Source of the DNA: Ignisphaera sp.
GTDB taxonomy: Archaea; Thermoproteota; Thermoprotei_A; Sulfolobales; Ignisphaeraceae
Direction of reading: 5' to 3'
NCBI GenBank assembly: GCA_025058535.1
Contig: JANXEL010000059.1
Coordinates: 1-37,175 of the forward strand
DNA length: 37,175 nt
A model generated the notes under the pieces. That model had not been told where the DNA came from. It ran no database searches and saw only the letters and a program-made list of their open reading frames with translations. Made by a program: the position numbers and the translations under genes. Of the stretch, positions 1-8,786 are shown one piece after another (positions within the stretch are counted from its first letter, which is position 1; each line of letters opens with the position of its first letter).

Positions 1-972
1 CTGGATCTGATTAGTGGTAGGATTATTGCTGTAGTTGGCTTTGGTAATCAGGGTAGGGCATGGGCCACCACTCTAAGGGACAGCAAGCTCCATGTGATTG
101 TCGGGAATATTAGGGATGCTGCATATGAAGAGGCTGTTAGAGCGGGCTTTGAAACATATTCTATTGGTGAGGCTGCTAGTAAAGCAGATATCATTGCCCT
201 CCTACTTCCTGATGAGGTTGCCCCAAGGGTATTCTATGAGGAGATAGAGCCTCACGTTAGAGGTAAACCGCACTACGTGTTGGTCTTTGCAAGCGGGTAT
301 AATGTGGCCTACGGCTTTATAGAACCTCCACAAAATGCTGATACGGTGATGGTTGCTCCAAGGATGATTGGCGCTGGTATTCTAGACCTCCATAGACAGG
401 GTAGAGGATACCCTGTACTGCTCGCCGTTGCTAGAGATGTATCCGGAAATGCATGGGGCTATGCAAAGGCTGTGGCAAAGGGTATTGGGGCTATTGGGAG
501 GCCAGGTGGCGTTGCTATAAGGTCGAGCTTCGAGGAGGAGGCTCTAGTGGATCTACTGACGGAGCAGACGTGGAGCCCCCTTCTGATAGCGGCCTTCATG
601 GCATACTTCGAGGTTGTAACCAAGGAATTCGGGGTATCTCCAGAGGTTGCCATACTTGAGCTGTATGCATCTGGAGAGCTGGCGGAAGTGGCAAAGCATA
701 TGGCGGAGCTTGGGCTATTAGAACAGCTGAAGCTCCATTCAAGAACAAGCCAGTACGGGCACCTCACTAGACTAAAGAGGTACCTCACAGAGGATCTAAA
801 GGATAAGATTAGACAAGCCGCTAGGGAGATCATAAGTGGTGAGTTCGCTAAGGAGTGGGCGCTGGAACAGCTCGTGGGGCTACCAACCTTCAAAAAGCTG
901 CATAAAGAGCTAGCAGAATCGATGCTAGCCAAAGCTGAGAGGGAGCTCTACAGAGTTCTCGGTAGGAGATAG
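1..972 (+). CDS. IlvC-family ketol-acid reductoisomerase-like protein, 5' partial
   Basis: The reading frame is open from base 1, so the start lies outside the window; 323 residues are visible. The N-terminus shows a Rossmann motif GFGNQG, followed by LLLPDEV and the helical C-terminal domain with FEEEALVDLLTEQ, which keeps the Asp and Glu that bind Mg in the family. Canonical ketol-acid reductoisomerases convert acetohydroxy acids to dihydroxy acids in branched-chain amino acid synthesis. Here the family signature HGFN reads FASGYN, so the conserved His is Ser, and the APK motif reads APR. The phrase LHSRTSQYGHLTR is, as I recall, typical of an IlvC-like paralogue group rather than of the classical enzyme. 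No ilvB, ilvN or ilvD gene is in the window. Family membership is sure; the substrate is not. Confidence 0.8.
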   Translation: MDLISGRIIAVVGFGNQGRAWATTLRDSKLHVIVGNIRDAAYEEAVRAGFETYSIGEAASKADIIALLLPDEVAPRVFYEEIEPHVRGKPHYVLVFASGYNVAYGFIEPPQNADTVMVAPRMIGAGILDLHRQGRGYPVLLAVARDVSGNAWGYAKAVAKGIGAIGRPGGVAIRSSFEEEALVDLLTEQTWSPLLIAAFMAYFEVVTKEFGVSPEVAILELYASGELAEVAKHMAELGLLEQLKLHSRTSQYGHLTRLKRYLTEDLKDKIRQAAREIISGEFAKEWALEQLVGLPTFKKLHKELAESMLAKAERELYRVLGRR

Positions 973-1655
973 AGGGAAAGCTCACCAGACTGGGCACACA
1001 CCCTGTAGGCAGTTAGAGGTTTAGAGATTGCTGTAGATCGAGGCTTGCCCTCCCCACCCAGTGTATACATTAAGCAGCTGTTATTACGGGTCTGAAAACC
1101 ATCTGATTTGCACTGGTGAAGTAGTGCATGAAACTGCAGCTAGCGAAGCAATGATGGATATCTGGGGAAGCCAGCACGTCGGATACCTCAAATAAACCTG
1201 GATAGATGGAGGCATGAATAGGTTGGATGCCCATTAGAACGAGGTGCGCCTCTCAATCAAAATGATTATACCTGATGAGAGCAGGGATATATACTGTAGT
1301 GGAGCGTGGGTAAAGCAGTAGTGACATCATCACTCTTCAATGAAGCACTAATTGCGGCAGTGTACAGAGTTTGCAAATTTTATTACTGCTTTTACTTTAG
1401 TAGGAAGTTTTCAAAGAGCTCCACGGCTGACCCAGTTGAAGGTGTGTTTAGAATGTGTTTTAAACAGGAGTTGAATTCATGCACCTCCATCCACCACCTT
1501 TTATTGAAGTGGTGCAGTAGCCCGGTACTAGCTGGTCTGGGCCCACCTTGTAATTGAGACCAAGGCGAGCACTTGAATTCCAGAGGTTGCGTCCACTATT
1601 TTGAATTCGTTATTGGAGGTTCCATACAGATGAAATGCGCGTTCCATGTGGTACC
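973..1655. other. Long intergenic stretch, no convincing gene
   Basis: The stretch separates the IlvC-like gene from the surface-protein gene. A TATA-like run (ATATATAC near 1288) precedes a weak open frame at 1306-1557 (GTG start, 83 codons) whose translation has no recognisable features and is rich in Cys, Ser and His, so I did not call it. Three copies of TTGAATTC occur at 1471, 1573 and 1601. Confidence 0.6.
1471..1608. repeat. Three copies of TTGAATTC upstream of the surface-protein promoter
   Basis: TTGAATTC occurs at 1471-1478, 1573-1580 and 1601-1608, all in the same orientation and with different flanks. Three copies of one 8-mer in 138 bases is more than chance suggests. The last copy lies about 50 bases upstream of the TATA box at 1656. 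A role as activator or repressor sites is possible but not shown. Confidence 0.4.
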
Positions 1656-1692
1656 TTATATAGCTGTTCCCCTAGCTACCTCTAACTGAGGT
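1656..1692 (+). promoter_or_regulatory. TATA box and ribosome-binding site of the secreted coiled-coil gene
   Basis: TTATATAG at 1656-1663 is followed by the Shine-Dalgarno GAGGT at 1688-1692, nine bases before the ATG at 1702. Transcription would start near 1685, giving a very short leader. Confidence 0.6.
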
Positions 1693-1701
1693 TGTGAGAA
1701 A

Positions 1702-3537
1702 ATGGGAATCTGCACAGATCTAGAGAGATGTGTAGGGGTAAAGCTGATAGCCACACTACTCTCAATACTCTTAGCGCTATCCATGCTTCCAGTATCTGGA
1801 GCAGTGCTAGTGGCGCAGAACGGTGGTGAAGCTGCCCACCAGGTTGAGCTGGCTAAGGCAGGGATTCTCCGTATAATGCTCACAGCAGCAGCTAATCTAA
1901 ACGTGTCTACCGAGCTGAGAATCTCTATAGATTCTCTGCTCAGAGTTAACATATCTGCGCTAGAGCGTAGTGAGCTGAAGGAGTGGGTTTCAAGTGCTTC
2001 AAGGCTTCTGACCAGCATTGAGGTGGAGATTAGAGAAGGTAGGGCGTATGCTACCGGCACGGTTTTGAGGAGGTACCTAAATGGTCTTGCAAGAGCAGTT
2101 GAGGCTAGAGCTAAGAGGCTCAACCTCACAGATGATGAGATAGGGAAGATTACAGCCAACATATCTAGCGCTAGAACGGCTAGAGAGGCTGTGAAGATTC
2201 TCGAGAGGTTGCGGGAAGGTGTGGAGGTGCGAAATGCGGAGAGATTTGCGGTATTGGTTGTTAAAAGAAGTGCGGAGAGTGTTGAGGAGGGTTCTGTAGA
2301 GTTGATTGCAAGAGCGCACAGTATGCTCGAAAAGGTTGCAGGTGTCCTCAATACAACTCTCGATAGATTGAGGGCTGCTAACGCTTCAGAGAGCGCTCTG
2401 GAGGCTGTTGGCCGAGCCATGGAGAAGGTGAGAACTGCAAGAGAGATTCTGGGGAATGTCACCATCAAAGTTGCTGGAGCTCCTCCACCCATTAGAGGCG
2501 AGCAGATCAGGGAGCGTGTTAGAGAGGCTGTGAATAAGACGCTCTCTAATCTAGTTGAGAGGCTTCTGGAGGAAATTGGAGAGCTTAGAGAGAAGGTTGG
2601 AGAGCTTAGAGAGGAGTGTAGGAATGCAAATGCAACACAGCTTGTAGAGAGGTTAGAGGCTATACTGCAGCAGCTGGATTATGCAGCCAGCAGGATTGTG
2701 AACATATCCACGGTAGATCTCTATACAGTGATGGGGGAGATCTCAAGGATAAAGCTTGAGGTTAGACAGATTGAGAAGATGCTAGAGACCAGCATTGAAG
2801 AGATCCCAAGGCACCTCATGGATCTAGACAACCTCTTCAACAAGACTGTGAGGGAGCTGAGGAGCCTTATAGAGGATGTAAATAGAGCTGTGGAGGAGCT
2901 CAGCAAAATAGATACGTCTAGAATTGTATGCATAGCTATATACCCACCTCCACCAGCTTGTGAAATAGCTAGAAGGTTACCAGAGATCCTAGAGCATGCC
3001 AGAAGGGTTGTTCTAGAGGAGCAGAATAACATGGGTAGAGCTATGGAGCTGTATAGCGAAGGTAGAAAGGGTGAAGCGGTAAGCCTACTGCTTAGGACAA
3101 AGGCGCGGCTATACTCCGTGAAATTCCAGCTAGACTACGTAAAGAAGCTCCTCCAAGAGTTCATAGGGAGAACACCAGTTCCATCCACATCTACACCAAT
3201 TCCACCAATGCCGCCCGTCGAGATAAACCAAACAAAGGTAAGGCTGTATGTCACTGAGCTTCGCATTAGGGGAAGAACCCTCCAGCTTCAAATGACTGCT
3301 GAAAATAGAGGTGCTGTGGACATCAAGGTGAATAGAATCATCCTAAGGGCTGGTGAGATATCGATAGAGAGGAGCGTGAGTGTTATTGTCAAAGCTGGCT
3401 CTATGGCCAGAATTGTGGTGAACATAGATGTGGACATCAATACAGCTGTTGAGCTGCTTCGATATCATAGGATTGTAGTAGAGCTGTACGCAGGGGAACT
3501 TTTGGTGGCGTCCACATCAACAAACATAGGTGTGTAG
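1702..3537 (+). CDS. Secreted coiled-coil surface protein, unknown function
   Basis: 611 residues. A hydrophobic segment at about residues 13-36 (LIATLLSILLALSMLPVSGA) looks like a signal peptide. Residues 45-485 are almost wholly helical, with long heptad-like stretches rich in Glu, Arg and Leu (for example ELREKVGELREE) and many N-glycosylation sequons (NVS, NIS, NLT, NTT). A Pro/Thr linker (PVPSTSTPIPPMPP) near residue 490 leads to a beta-rich domain of about 95 residues. There is no C-terminal membrane segment, so the protein is either released or held by a partner. The following gene encodes a membrane-anchored exported protein and may be that partner. I do not recognise the family. The start is supported by GAGGT nine bases upstream. 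Confidence 0.85.
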   Translation: MGICTDLERCVGVKLIATLLSILLALSMLPVSGAVLVAQNGGEAAHQVELAKAGILRIMLTAAANLNVSTELRISIDSLLRVNISALERSELKEWVSSASRLLTSIEVEIREGRAYATGTVLRRYLNGLARAVEARAKRLNLTDDEIGKITANISSARTAREAVKILERLREGVEVRNAERFAVLVVKRSAESVEEGSVELIARAHSMLEKVAGVLNTTLDRLRAANASESALEAVGRAMEKVRTAREILGNVTIKVAGAPPPIRGEQIRERVREAVNKTLSNLVERLLEEIGELREKVGELREECRNANATQLVERLEAILQQLDYAASRIVNISTVDLYTVMGEISRIKLEVRQIEKMLETSIEEIPRHLMDLDNLFNKTVRELRSLIEDVNRAVEELSKIDTSRIVCIAIYPPPPACEIARRLPEILEHARRVVLEEQNNMGRAMELYSEGRKGEAVSLLLRTKARLYSVKFQLDYVKKLLQEFIGRTPVPSTSTPIPPMPPVEINQTKVRLYVTELRIRGRTLQLQMTAENRGAVDIKVNRIILRAGEISIERSVSVIVKAGSMARIVVNIDVDINTAVELLRYHRIVVELYAGELLVASTSTNIGV

Positions 3538-3546
3538 AACCAATTA

Positions 3547-3556
3547 TTTTTTAAAT
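3547..3556 (+). promoter_or_regulatory. TATA box suggesting a leaderless transcript
   Basis: TTTTTTAAAT centred near 3552 puts transcription start at about 3577-3580, which is where the GTG and ATG candidate start codons of the next gene lie. This fits leaderless initiation. Confidence 0.5.
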
Positions 3557-3576
3557 CTCCACATAGAATCAGCAGA

Positions 3577-4380
3577 GTGATGTGTCTTAGGGGTGGAAAT
3601 ACTGTGGGGAAATTCATTTCCACATCAACAGTATCTGCAGCCCTGCTGCTACTAACATTAATTTCCACCACTGCCTACTGTGAGCTGAAGCCCTATGCAA
3701 CTATATACGTGAATGAAAATGGTGTGGCTATAGTAAACATAACTGTTGGTGCTAGCCAGGGGGTCAACACAGCCTCCCTGCCTGTGAAACCCCTAGAGCT
3801 AACAATAGAGGTTAGGTGCGATGGGTATGAGGCTCCTTGGGTACTTGCTAACGATACACAGCTGCACTTCTACACTGAAGATGTCTGCAGCGCTGCTGTG
3901 AGCTATGTGGCCAACACGTCAATCCAAGGCGGTGTGCTCACCATGGAGGTGGTGGGTGGTGGACCTGTAAAGCTCGCTCTAGCCTCAAATATAGTGCTTC
4001 TAACACTACCGCAAAGCGTAGCAGCTGTAGCACGTGAGAGCAACCTGCTAGCTATAGTGTTCACTGCTCCGGCAACAATAGCCTATACAGTGCTCACAGA
4101 ACCAACAACTACGGAGCCAACAAAGGGTCCAACAACAACCATACCGACTCAAGCAGCCAGCCCGACACCAGTGCCAACCACAAAACCCACAACACCTACA
4201 CAAACAACCACACTGATCCAAACAACTGAAACAGCTACACCAGCTCAAGCAGTAGAACAGACAAAAACCCTCAAGCCACCAGCAATAGCTGTAATTGGAA
4301 TAGCCATAGCAGCAACTGCTGTGACAATCACAGTGCTGCTGAAACGTAGAGGTGTACTCAAACAGCACACAAGGACTTAG
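3577..4380 (+). CDS. Membrane-anchored exported protein with Thr/Pro-rich stalk
   Basis: 267 residues. A hydrophobic leader at about residues 14-34 (VSAALLLLTLISTTAYC) is followed by a domain of about 150 residues with sequons (NIT, NDT, NTS), then a low-complexity Thr/Pro/Gln stalk (about 194-245), a transmembrane helix (AIAVIGIAIAATAVTITVLL) and a short basic tail KRRGVLK. This is the layout of an archaeal cell-surface protein with its body outside. Alternative starts are ATG 3580 and GTG 3604; the last would give a more compact signal peptide, but the TATA position favours 3577-3580. It lies 39 bases after the secreted coiled-coil gene and has its own promoter. No family recognised. Confidence 0.8.
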   Translation: MMCLRGGNTVGKFISTSTVSAALLLLTLISTTAYCELKPYATIYVNENGVAIVNITVGASQGVNTASLPVKPLELTIEVRCDGYEAPWVLANDTQLHFYTEDVCSAAVSYVANTSIQGGVLTMEVVGGGPVKLALASNIVLLTLPQSVAAVARESNLLAIVFTAPATIAYTVLTEPTTTEPTKGPTTTIPTQAASPTPVPTTKPTTPTQTTTLIQTTETATPAQAVEQTKTLKPPAIAVIGIAIAATAVTITVLLKRRGVLKQHTRT

Positions 4381-4695
4381 ACGTTTCCAATCAATTTTAC
4401 AAATGACTACACGTTTTAGATCTATCAACAGGATCTACACATCCTCAGTACATGTATTAGGAGATTCTCCAAGCACACACTCCTCCAAATAGAACTCGTG
4501 ACTAACTGAAAAACTTCGTGCTACAGTCTACCCTGAAGAACCAGGCAAGCCTTGAAGGATTTGAGAAGTAGATAGCCTAACGATCAATTTGTGCCCACCA
4601 TTCAATCTTGCACTAGGTCCGTTCACATTGAAGTGTAGAGTGGGTGTACTCTCACATAGGGTGGTAGTTTACAGGCCTCTCTAGCTGTGTGTCTT
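4381..4695. other. Intergenic stretch between convergent genes
   Basis: About 315 bases between the 3' ends of the surface-protein gene and the KaiC-like gene. I see no gene, RNA or clear terminator in it. Confidence 0.55.
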
Positions 4696-6078
4696 CTATG
4701 ATATCAGGCGGCTCAGCAGCTTATTAGCATCCTCCCTAACCCTTGCCAGAACCTCCTCACTAATTTCAATAACTGTTGGCTCTCTGCCTCGTCCCCAGCT
4801 GTAGAGTATAGGTGTAAGGACACCATCTCTGTGTCTGTAATGGAGGTTGATTATTTTCTCAGAGAGTGTGGCATTCATTCTGTGCCAGTGTGGATCTACT
4901 CTGGAACCAAACCTCACCACAAGTTTGCCTCTATTCTTAAGCCAGAACAGCTCATTTATTAGGGTGCTCCAGTACTCCTGAGGGTCGGCTATTGCGTTGA
5001 ATAGCTCGATCCCGTGGAACATAACAACATCGGGATTCAGCTTCTCGATGAGCTCCACAGCCACCACATGGAGATGCGTCACTGATAGGCTTGCAGGATT
5101 TAGGGATTCAATGTATAGGTACCTCTTTACAATCCTTCCTGCAGATTCTCTGGAGAGACCTGCATATCTGGTAAGAGCTGCAATATGTGCCTCCAGGTTT
5201 TCATCCCTCGAGTGTCTGTAGGATATAAATAGCCCCTTGAGGTTATTTGTAGCGAGTATGTCTATGAAAGGTATTGCTACTACAGGTGGTCGGGCTATGG
5301 ATGGATATGATACGTAGACTATGTCGCCCCTTCTCACAGGCTCTAAAACAAGCCTGGTTATTTCGAGGGTGCTGTTGAGTAGGTCTCCACCACCTAATCC
5401 CCTCTCCGGCCTGGGGGGCACGTAAACCTTGAGGCCCTCCCCCTCAATTATTGAGAAGGGCAGCTCCGTTACGGAAACAGGTGCTCCACGGACCTTCCTA
5501 AGCTCTAGTGAACGTGAAAGCAGACCTCTTAGAGATCTGTGCTTAAGGTAGATTATGGCATCTGCGACGAATTCTATAGCTCCCAACTCCAGCACCTCTT
5601 TCCCAAGAGGAATCTCTGCTACAGCTATTAATAGACCACTAACCACCTGTGCGAGCTGGTAAAAGAAGTTCAGAAGTAGTGCTCTCTGAGCCTCCTTCCT
5701 TTCATAGAGCTCTAGTGCAGCATTTACTGAATCTATCACCACAATCCTGTGTCCACCCTTTGCCACAATCTTCGTTATAGCATTCATCACATCCTCAGCT
5801 GATGTGGTGGGAAGCCTAACAAACTCCAGCAACCCTTTGCTCTCAGCTTCACCCAACCTTATTCCGAGTTTATCCATATTAGAAAACAGCTTATCCCTAT
5901 CTTCGTAGAATGTTATGTAGAGGCACTTCCTACCCAGTAGGGTGTTTGCATAGCAGATCTTAGAGGCAAGGATGGTTTTACCAGCACCCGGGTGACCAAC
6001 AATCAAAAGCATGCTACCAGGCTTCAACCCACCAAGTAGAGCATCGAGCTCTCTAGAACCGGTGGTGAGCACGTCCAT
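4696..6078 (-). CDS. KaiC-like RecA-superfamily ATPase with degenerate second domain
   Basis: 460 residues. The N-terminal RecA/KaiC domain has a Walker A motif GHPGAGKT at residues 28-35, the KaiC-type segment TFYEDRDKL near 57-65, and a Walker B strand RIVVIDS at 111-117 with Asp116. Residues from about 245 onward look like a second RecA-type fold (VVAIPFIDILATNN, later DVVMFHGIELF) with no Walker A, so it probably does not hydrolyse ATP. Such archaeal KaiC-like proteins are ATPases of signalling or DNA metabolism with mostly unknown targets. A TATA-like element (TTTATAAT) lies about 50 bases upstream on the minus strand. The gene stands alone, so context gives no role. Confidence 0.85.
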   Translation of the reverse strand: MDVLTTGSRELDALLGGLKPGSMLLIVGHPGAGKTILASKICYANTLLGRKCLYITFYEDRDKLFSNMDKLGIRLGEAESKGLLEFVRLPTTSAEDVMNAITKIVAKGGHRIVVIDSVNAALELYERKEAQRALLLNFFYQLAQVVSGLLIAVAEIPLGKEVLELGAIEFVADAIIYLKHRSLRGLLSRSLELRKVRGAPVSVTELPFSIIEGEGLKVYVPPRPERGLGGGDLLNSTLEITRLVLEPVRRGDIVYVSYPSIARPPVVAIPFIDILATNNLKGLFISYRHSRDENLEAHIAALTRYAGLSRESAGRIVKRYLYIESLNPASLSVTHLHVVAVELIEKLNPDVVMFHGIELFNAIADPQEYWSTLINELFWLKNRGKLVVRFGSRVDPHWHRMNATLSEKIINLHYRHRDGVLTPILYSWGRGREPTVIEISEEVLARVREDANKLLSRLIS

Positions 6079-6679
6079 AGAGCTTCCCTACAATTCTTGT
6101 GCCAGCACCTCCACCTAATGCATCTGCAATTATAAACTTTTATGTGACTACACTATATATCTTGTGCACCCCATTCATCCTGACTATCCATGTAGCACTA
6201 CATGTATACCTACAGTTGAAGGATCTGCAACAGACACACGCCCTTGAGTCAATGGTCTACATAAGTGCGATTTGTAGGAGCTCTCCTCCCTAGGATTACA
6301 GTCAATTTCACTGTGAATACATGAGGAGAGCACCCATTTATCTCCCCACGCTCCCAGATCCTCAGAGCCATAGATGTGCTATCTGCGCGGCAGTAGAACA
6401 ATTCATTGAAGAGAGTATGGGGTGCTCCCAAAAACTATTAGTTAACGCTACTCTCGGTAAATTTGAGGGAGTTAGGGCTTCTCAACACTAAAAAGCACAG
6501 CTTTCAACGGCTAGCTCAGTTAGAACATCATAGCCATACTGAGCATGCTGCAGATAGTCCTCACCGATTCTGTCTGTCAACATAGCACTGCCGACCACTA
6601 TGTTCAAAAACCCTAGGTGCTTCTAAGACAGATGGGTGTCTGCAGAAGATAAGCTGGGGTAGTTGTTTAGGTGAAGCAT
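6079..6679. other. Long intergenic stretch with nested inverted repeats
   Basis: About 600 bases between divergent genes. The left end must hold the promoter of the KaiC-like gene. I see no credible coding frame. A nested inverted repeat at 6280-6331 is listed separately. Confidence 0.55.
6280..6331. repeat. Nested inverted repeat
   Basis: GCTCTCCTC at 6280-6288 pairs exactly with GAGGAGAGC at 6323-6331. Inside the 34-base loop is the palindrome TTCAC-T-GTGAA at 6307-6317. As RNA on either strand this would fold into a two-tier hairpin. It is far from the nearest start codon and its role is unknown. Confidence 0.4.
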
Positions 6680-7570
6680 ATGTGCAGGCAGATCGTGCTC
6701 ATCGGTAATGGTAGAGGCTTAGAGGGTGTTAGGATACCTCTCATAAGAAGCTTGGTTGAGTCCTCCAAATTCGACCCCCACAGCTCAAAGCTCTTTGGAC
6801 CTTCTGACGCTAGCCATTCTGATGGCTGGGGCTTTGTAAGGGTGGTCCTTACAGGCAATGGGGTAGAAAGAATATCAGTTGAGAGGTCGCTAAAGCCTAT
6901 GTATAGAGATGAGTGGGTAAGGCACATTGAAGAAATGAAGGTGCCAGAAAATGTGGGGGCTGTGGAGATGATTCACGCTAGGGCTGCTTCAAGTGGCGTG
7001 GTAGATGTTCGAACCACCCATCCTATAGAGGTTGATACCACCAGGGGGTATAGGCTATTCCTGGTTCACAATGGTTCTGTAGATAAGTTAGAGCTGCTTA
7101 AGAGGCTAGGAATAGATGGGGAGGGTAGCTATGCCAAGATCTACAGCGATACCTACTTTCTAGCCCAATTAATGGCTCAGCTCATAGATCAAGATATCAC
7201 TAGAGAGGTGATAGCAGATATAGCTACGTACACCAGAACTGCTCTAAACATAGGAGCCATTCTAGTTAAGGATAGGGAGGTTCAGGTAGTGGCTGGTAGC
7301 TACTACAAAGTTTTAGATAAACCCATTGAGAGGAGAAACTACTACAGGTTGTATAGAGCCTGCAGAAACTCTCTGATTCTCTACTCATCATCAACACTGA
7401 TAGACTTCTATAGACCAGACCTGGATCTTGAGTGGAATGAGGTTCCAAATGGTCTCTTTGAGATCTACAGACTCAAATTTGATGAGAAGCTGAGAGTGGA
7501 GAAGGTATCGGAGCTTTTAGTGGCCGCTAGCCAATCACTCTGTAGTGGGATGCTGCTAGATTTCAAATGA
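6680..7570 (+). CDS. Class II glutamine amidotransferase domain protein
   Basis: 296 residues from ATG 6680. An upstream GTG at 6671 would bury the catalytic residue; the GGTGA at 6670-6674 that includes it is the ribosome-binding site, and starting at 6680 gives Met-Cys, with Cys2 as the N-terminal nucleophile after Met removal. Other family landmarks are SDGWGF at 47-52, HARAAS at 99-104, THP at 113-115 and LVHNG at 128-132, the glutamine-binding and oxyanion parts of the Ntn fold. The protein would hydrolyse glutamine, or a related gamma-glutamyl amide, to ammonia. No synthetase domain is fused. Its 3' end overlaps by 15 bases the end of the convergent FluG-type amidohydrolase gene, which sits beside a glutamine-synthetase-like gene, so a shared nitrogen role is plausible. 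Confidence 0.85.
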   Translation: MCRQIVLIGNGRGLEGVRIPLIRSLVESSKFDPHSSKLFGPSDASHSDGWGFVRVVLTGNGVERISVERSLKPMYRDEWVRHIEEMKVPENVGAVEMIHARAASSGVVDVRTTHPIEVDTTRGYRLFLVHNGSVDKLELLKRLGIDGEGSYAKIYSDTYFLAQLMAQLIDQDITREVIADIATYTRTALNIGAILVKDREVQVVAGSYYKVLDKPIERRNYYRLYRACRNSLILYSSSTLIDFYRPDLDLEWNEVPNGLFEIYRLKFDEKLRVEKVSELLVAASQSLCSGMLLDFK

Positions 7571-8770
7571 ATAGACATGTGCTGCATTCCTGTATAGAAT
7601 CCTCCCAGCTATCTCCAAAGCGTCATCCACCTCTAGAAACTCTGAGGAGACCAACTCCTTTAGCACTGTAGCAAAGGCTCTCCTAAACGCTATTGCACCT
7701 ACCCAGTGTATCTCTGGTGTGTAGTAGCCATCTGATGCATACATTATCTTTGAGGCTGGAGCTAACTCTAGAGCCTCCCTAATTCTATTCTCCAAGTTGG
7801 ATAGACCAAATGGTGTCGCCACAGACACATCCATGTAAACATTGGGGAAGGCATTTGCTAGATAGGATGTCATTACAACGTTTGGGTACCCTCCGTGTAC
7901 CAGCACTATCTTTGTTTTTCTCACCCTTTCATCCTTGAGGAATGGGAACAGTAGGTGTGGGAAGCTTTTTACCAGCAGAATATCCTTGTCCCCTATCCCA
8001 GTGTGTATCTGCACCACTCTACCATGCTCTCTACACTTTTCTACAACTAATGAGAGTACATACTCCCTCAGAATCCTAGCAACAGGGCCAAACCAGGCTT
8101 GTTCACAGTACCCTTTCTTGCACTCCATGAACTCCCTTCTAGCCTCTTCCTCACTTCTCCACAGCACCTCTAAGCCAGTTCTATACGCTATAATGGATTT
8201 AAATCCCACGTACCTAGGATCTCTAGCGAATTTTTCAATACTATACTCTATACCTGATGCGAAATCAGAGAAAGAATCGCTCTCCTCGAAAATGCGCCTT
8301 ATGTCCGGCTCAATTCTATGCAGATATCTGACGGAGACCCACTTGGGAAGATTCTTCTCAAATTCTCCAATCTCTATGTAGGGTAGTGCGTGTTCTCCTC
8401 CAGCCTCGGAGTAGCCATCATCGATGATAAGACCCTTAATACCAGCTCGCTCAAAAAGGAGCTCTACATAGTCTCTGAAGCTCCTCTCAGCTAACTCAGA
8501 CCTCACTTCCATAACTCTCTCAGGATCCTTCGCGCTCTCTAGACCTAGAAGCTTCGATAATTCTCTCATCAGAAACTTGTAGACTAGCAGACTCTCCAGA
8601 TCTTTGAATCCATCACTTTCGTATGCCGGTCCTCCTATTGCAAGCAACCCGGCTAGATGGCTCGTTGTTAATCTAGTAAACTTGAATGGATGGGAGTGTG
8701 TGTCTACAATCCAAACTCTCTGAATCCCATCCTCTAACTCCCTATTGTCCTGAGCTCCTCTGCGTGCCAT
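7556..8770 (-). CDS. FluG-type amidohydrolase
   Basis: 404 residues, an amidohydrolase of the TIM-barrel metal-dependent family. Visible ligands are THSH (His25 and His27), GFKS (Lys191), VQIHTGIGD (His256), LVHGGYP (His292) and YASDGYYTPE (Asp347). The HTGIGD, HGGYP and SDG(YY)TPE phrases match the N-terminal half of fungal and bacterial FluG proteins, whose C-terminal half is a glutamine-synthetase-like domain. Here the two halves are separate neighbouring genes: the synthetase-like gene ends 16 bases upstream on the same strand. Likely reaction: hydrolysis of an amide or gamma-glutamyl compound made or used by the partner. The substrate cannot be read from sequence. The ATG at 8770 follows GTAGAGG. 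Confidence 0.85.
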   Translation of the reverse strand: MARRGAQDNRELEDGIQRVWIVDTHSHPFKFTRLTTSHLAGLLAIGGPAYESDGFKDLESLLVYKFLMRELSKLLGLESAKDPERVMEVRSELAERSFRDYVELLFERAGIKGLIIDDGYSEAGGEHALPYIEIGEFEKNLPKWVSVRYLHRIEPDIRRIFEESDSFSDFASGIEYSIEKFARDPRYVGFKSIIAYRTGLEVLWRSEEEARREFMECKKGYCEQAWFGPVARILREYVLSLVVEKCREHGRVVQIHTGIGDKDILLVKSFPHLLFPFLKDERVRKTKIVLVHGGYPNVVMTSYLANAFPNVYMDVSVATPFGLSNLENRIREALELAPASKIMYASDGYYTPEIHWVGAIAFRRAFATVLKELVSSEFLEVDDALEIAGRILYRNAAHVYSFEI

Positions 8771-8786
8771 CCTCTACAACCACACC

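Noticed and set aside
1306-1557. 83-codon plus-strand frame after a TATA-like run
   Set aside because: No ribosome-binding site, odd composition and no recognisable feature; left as non-coding.
4048-4428. Cys-rich minus-strand frame
   Set aside because: Shadow of the Thr/Pro-rich stalk of the surface protein.
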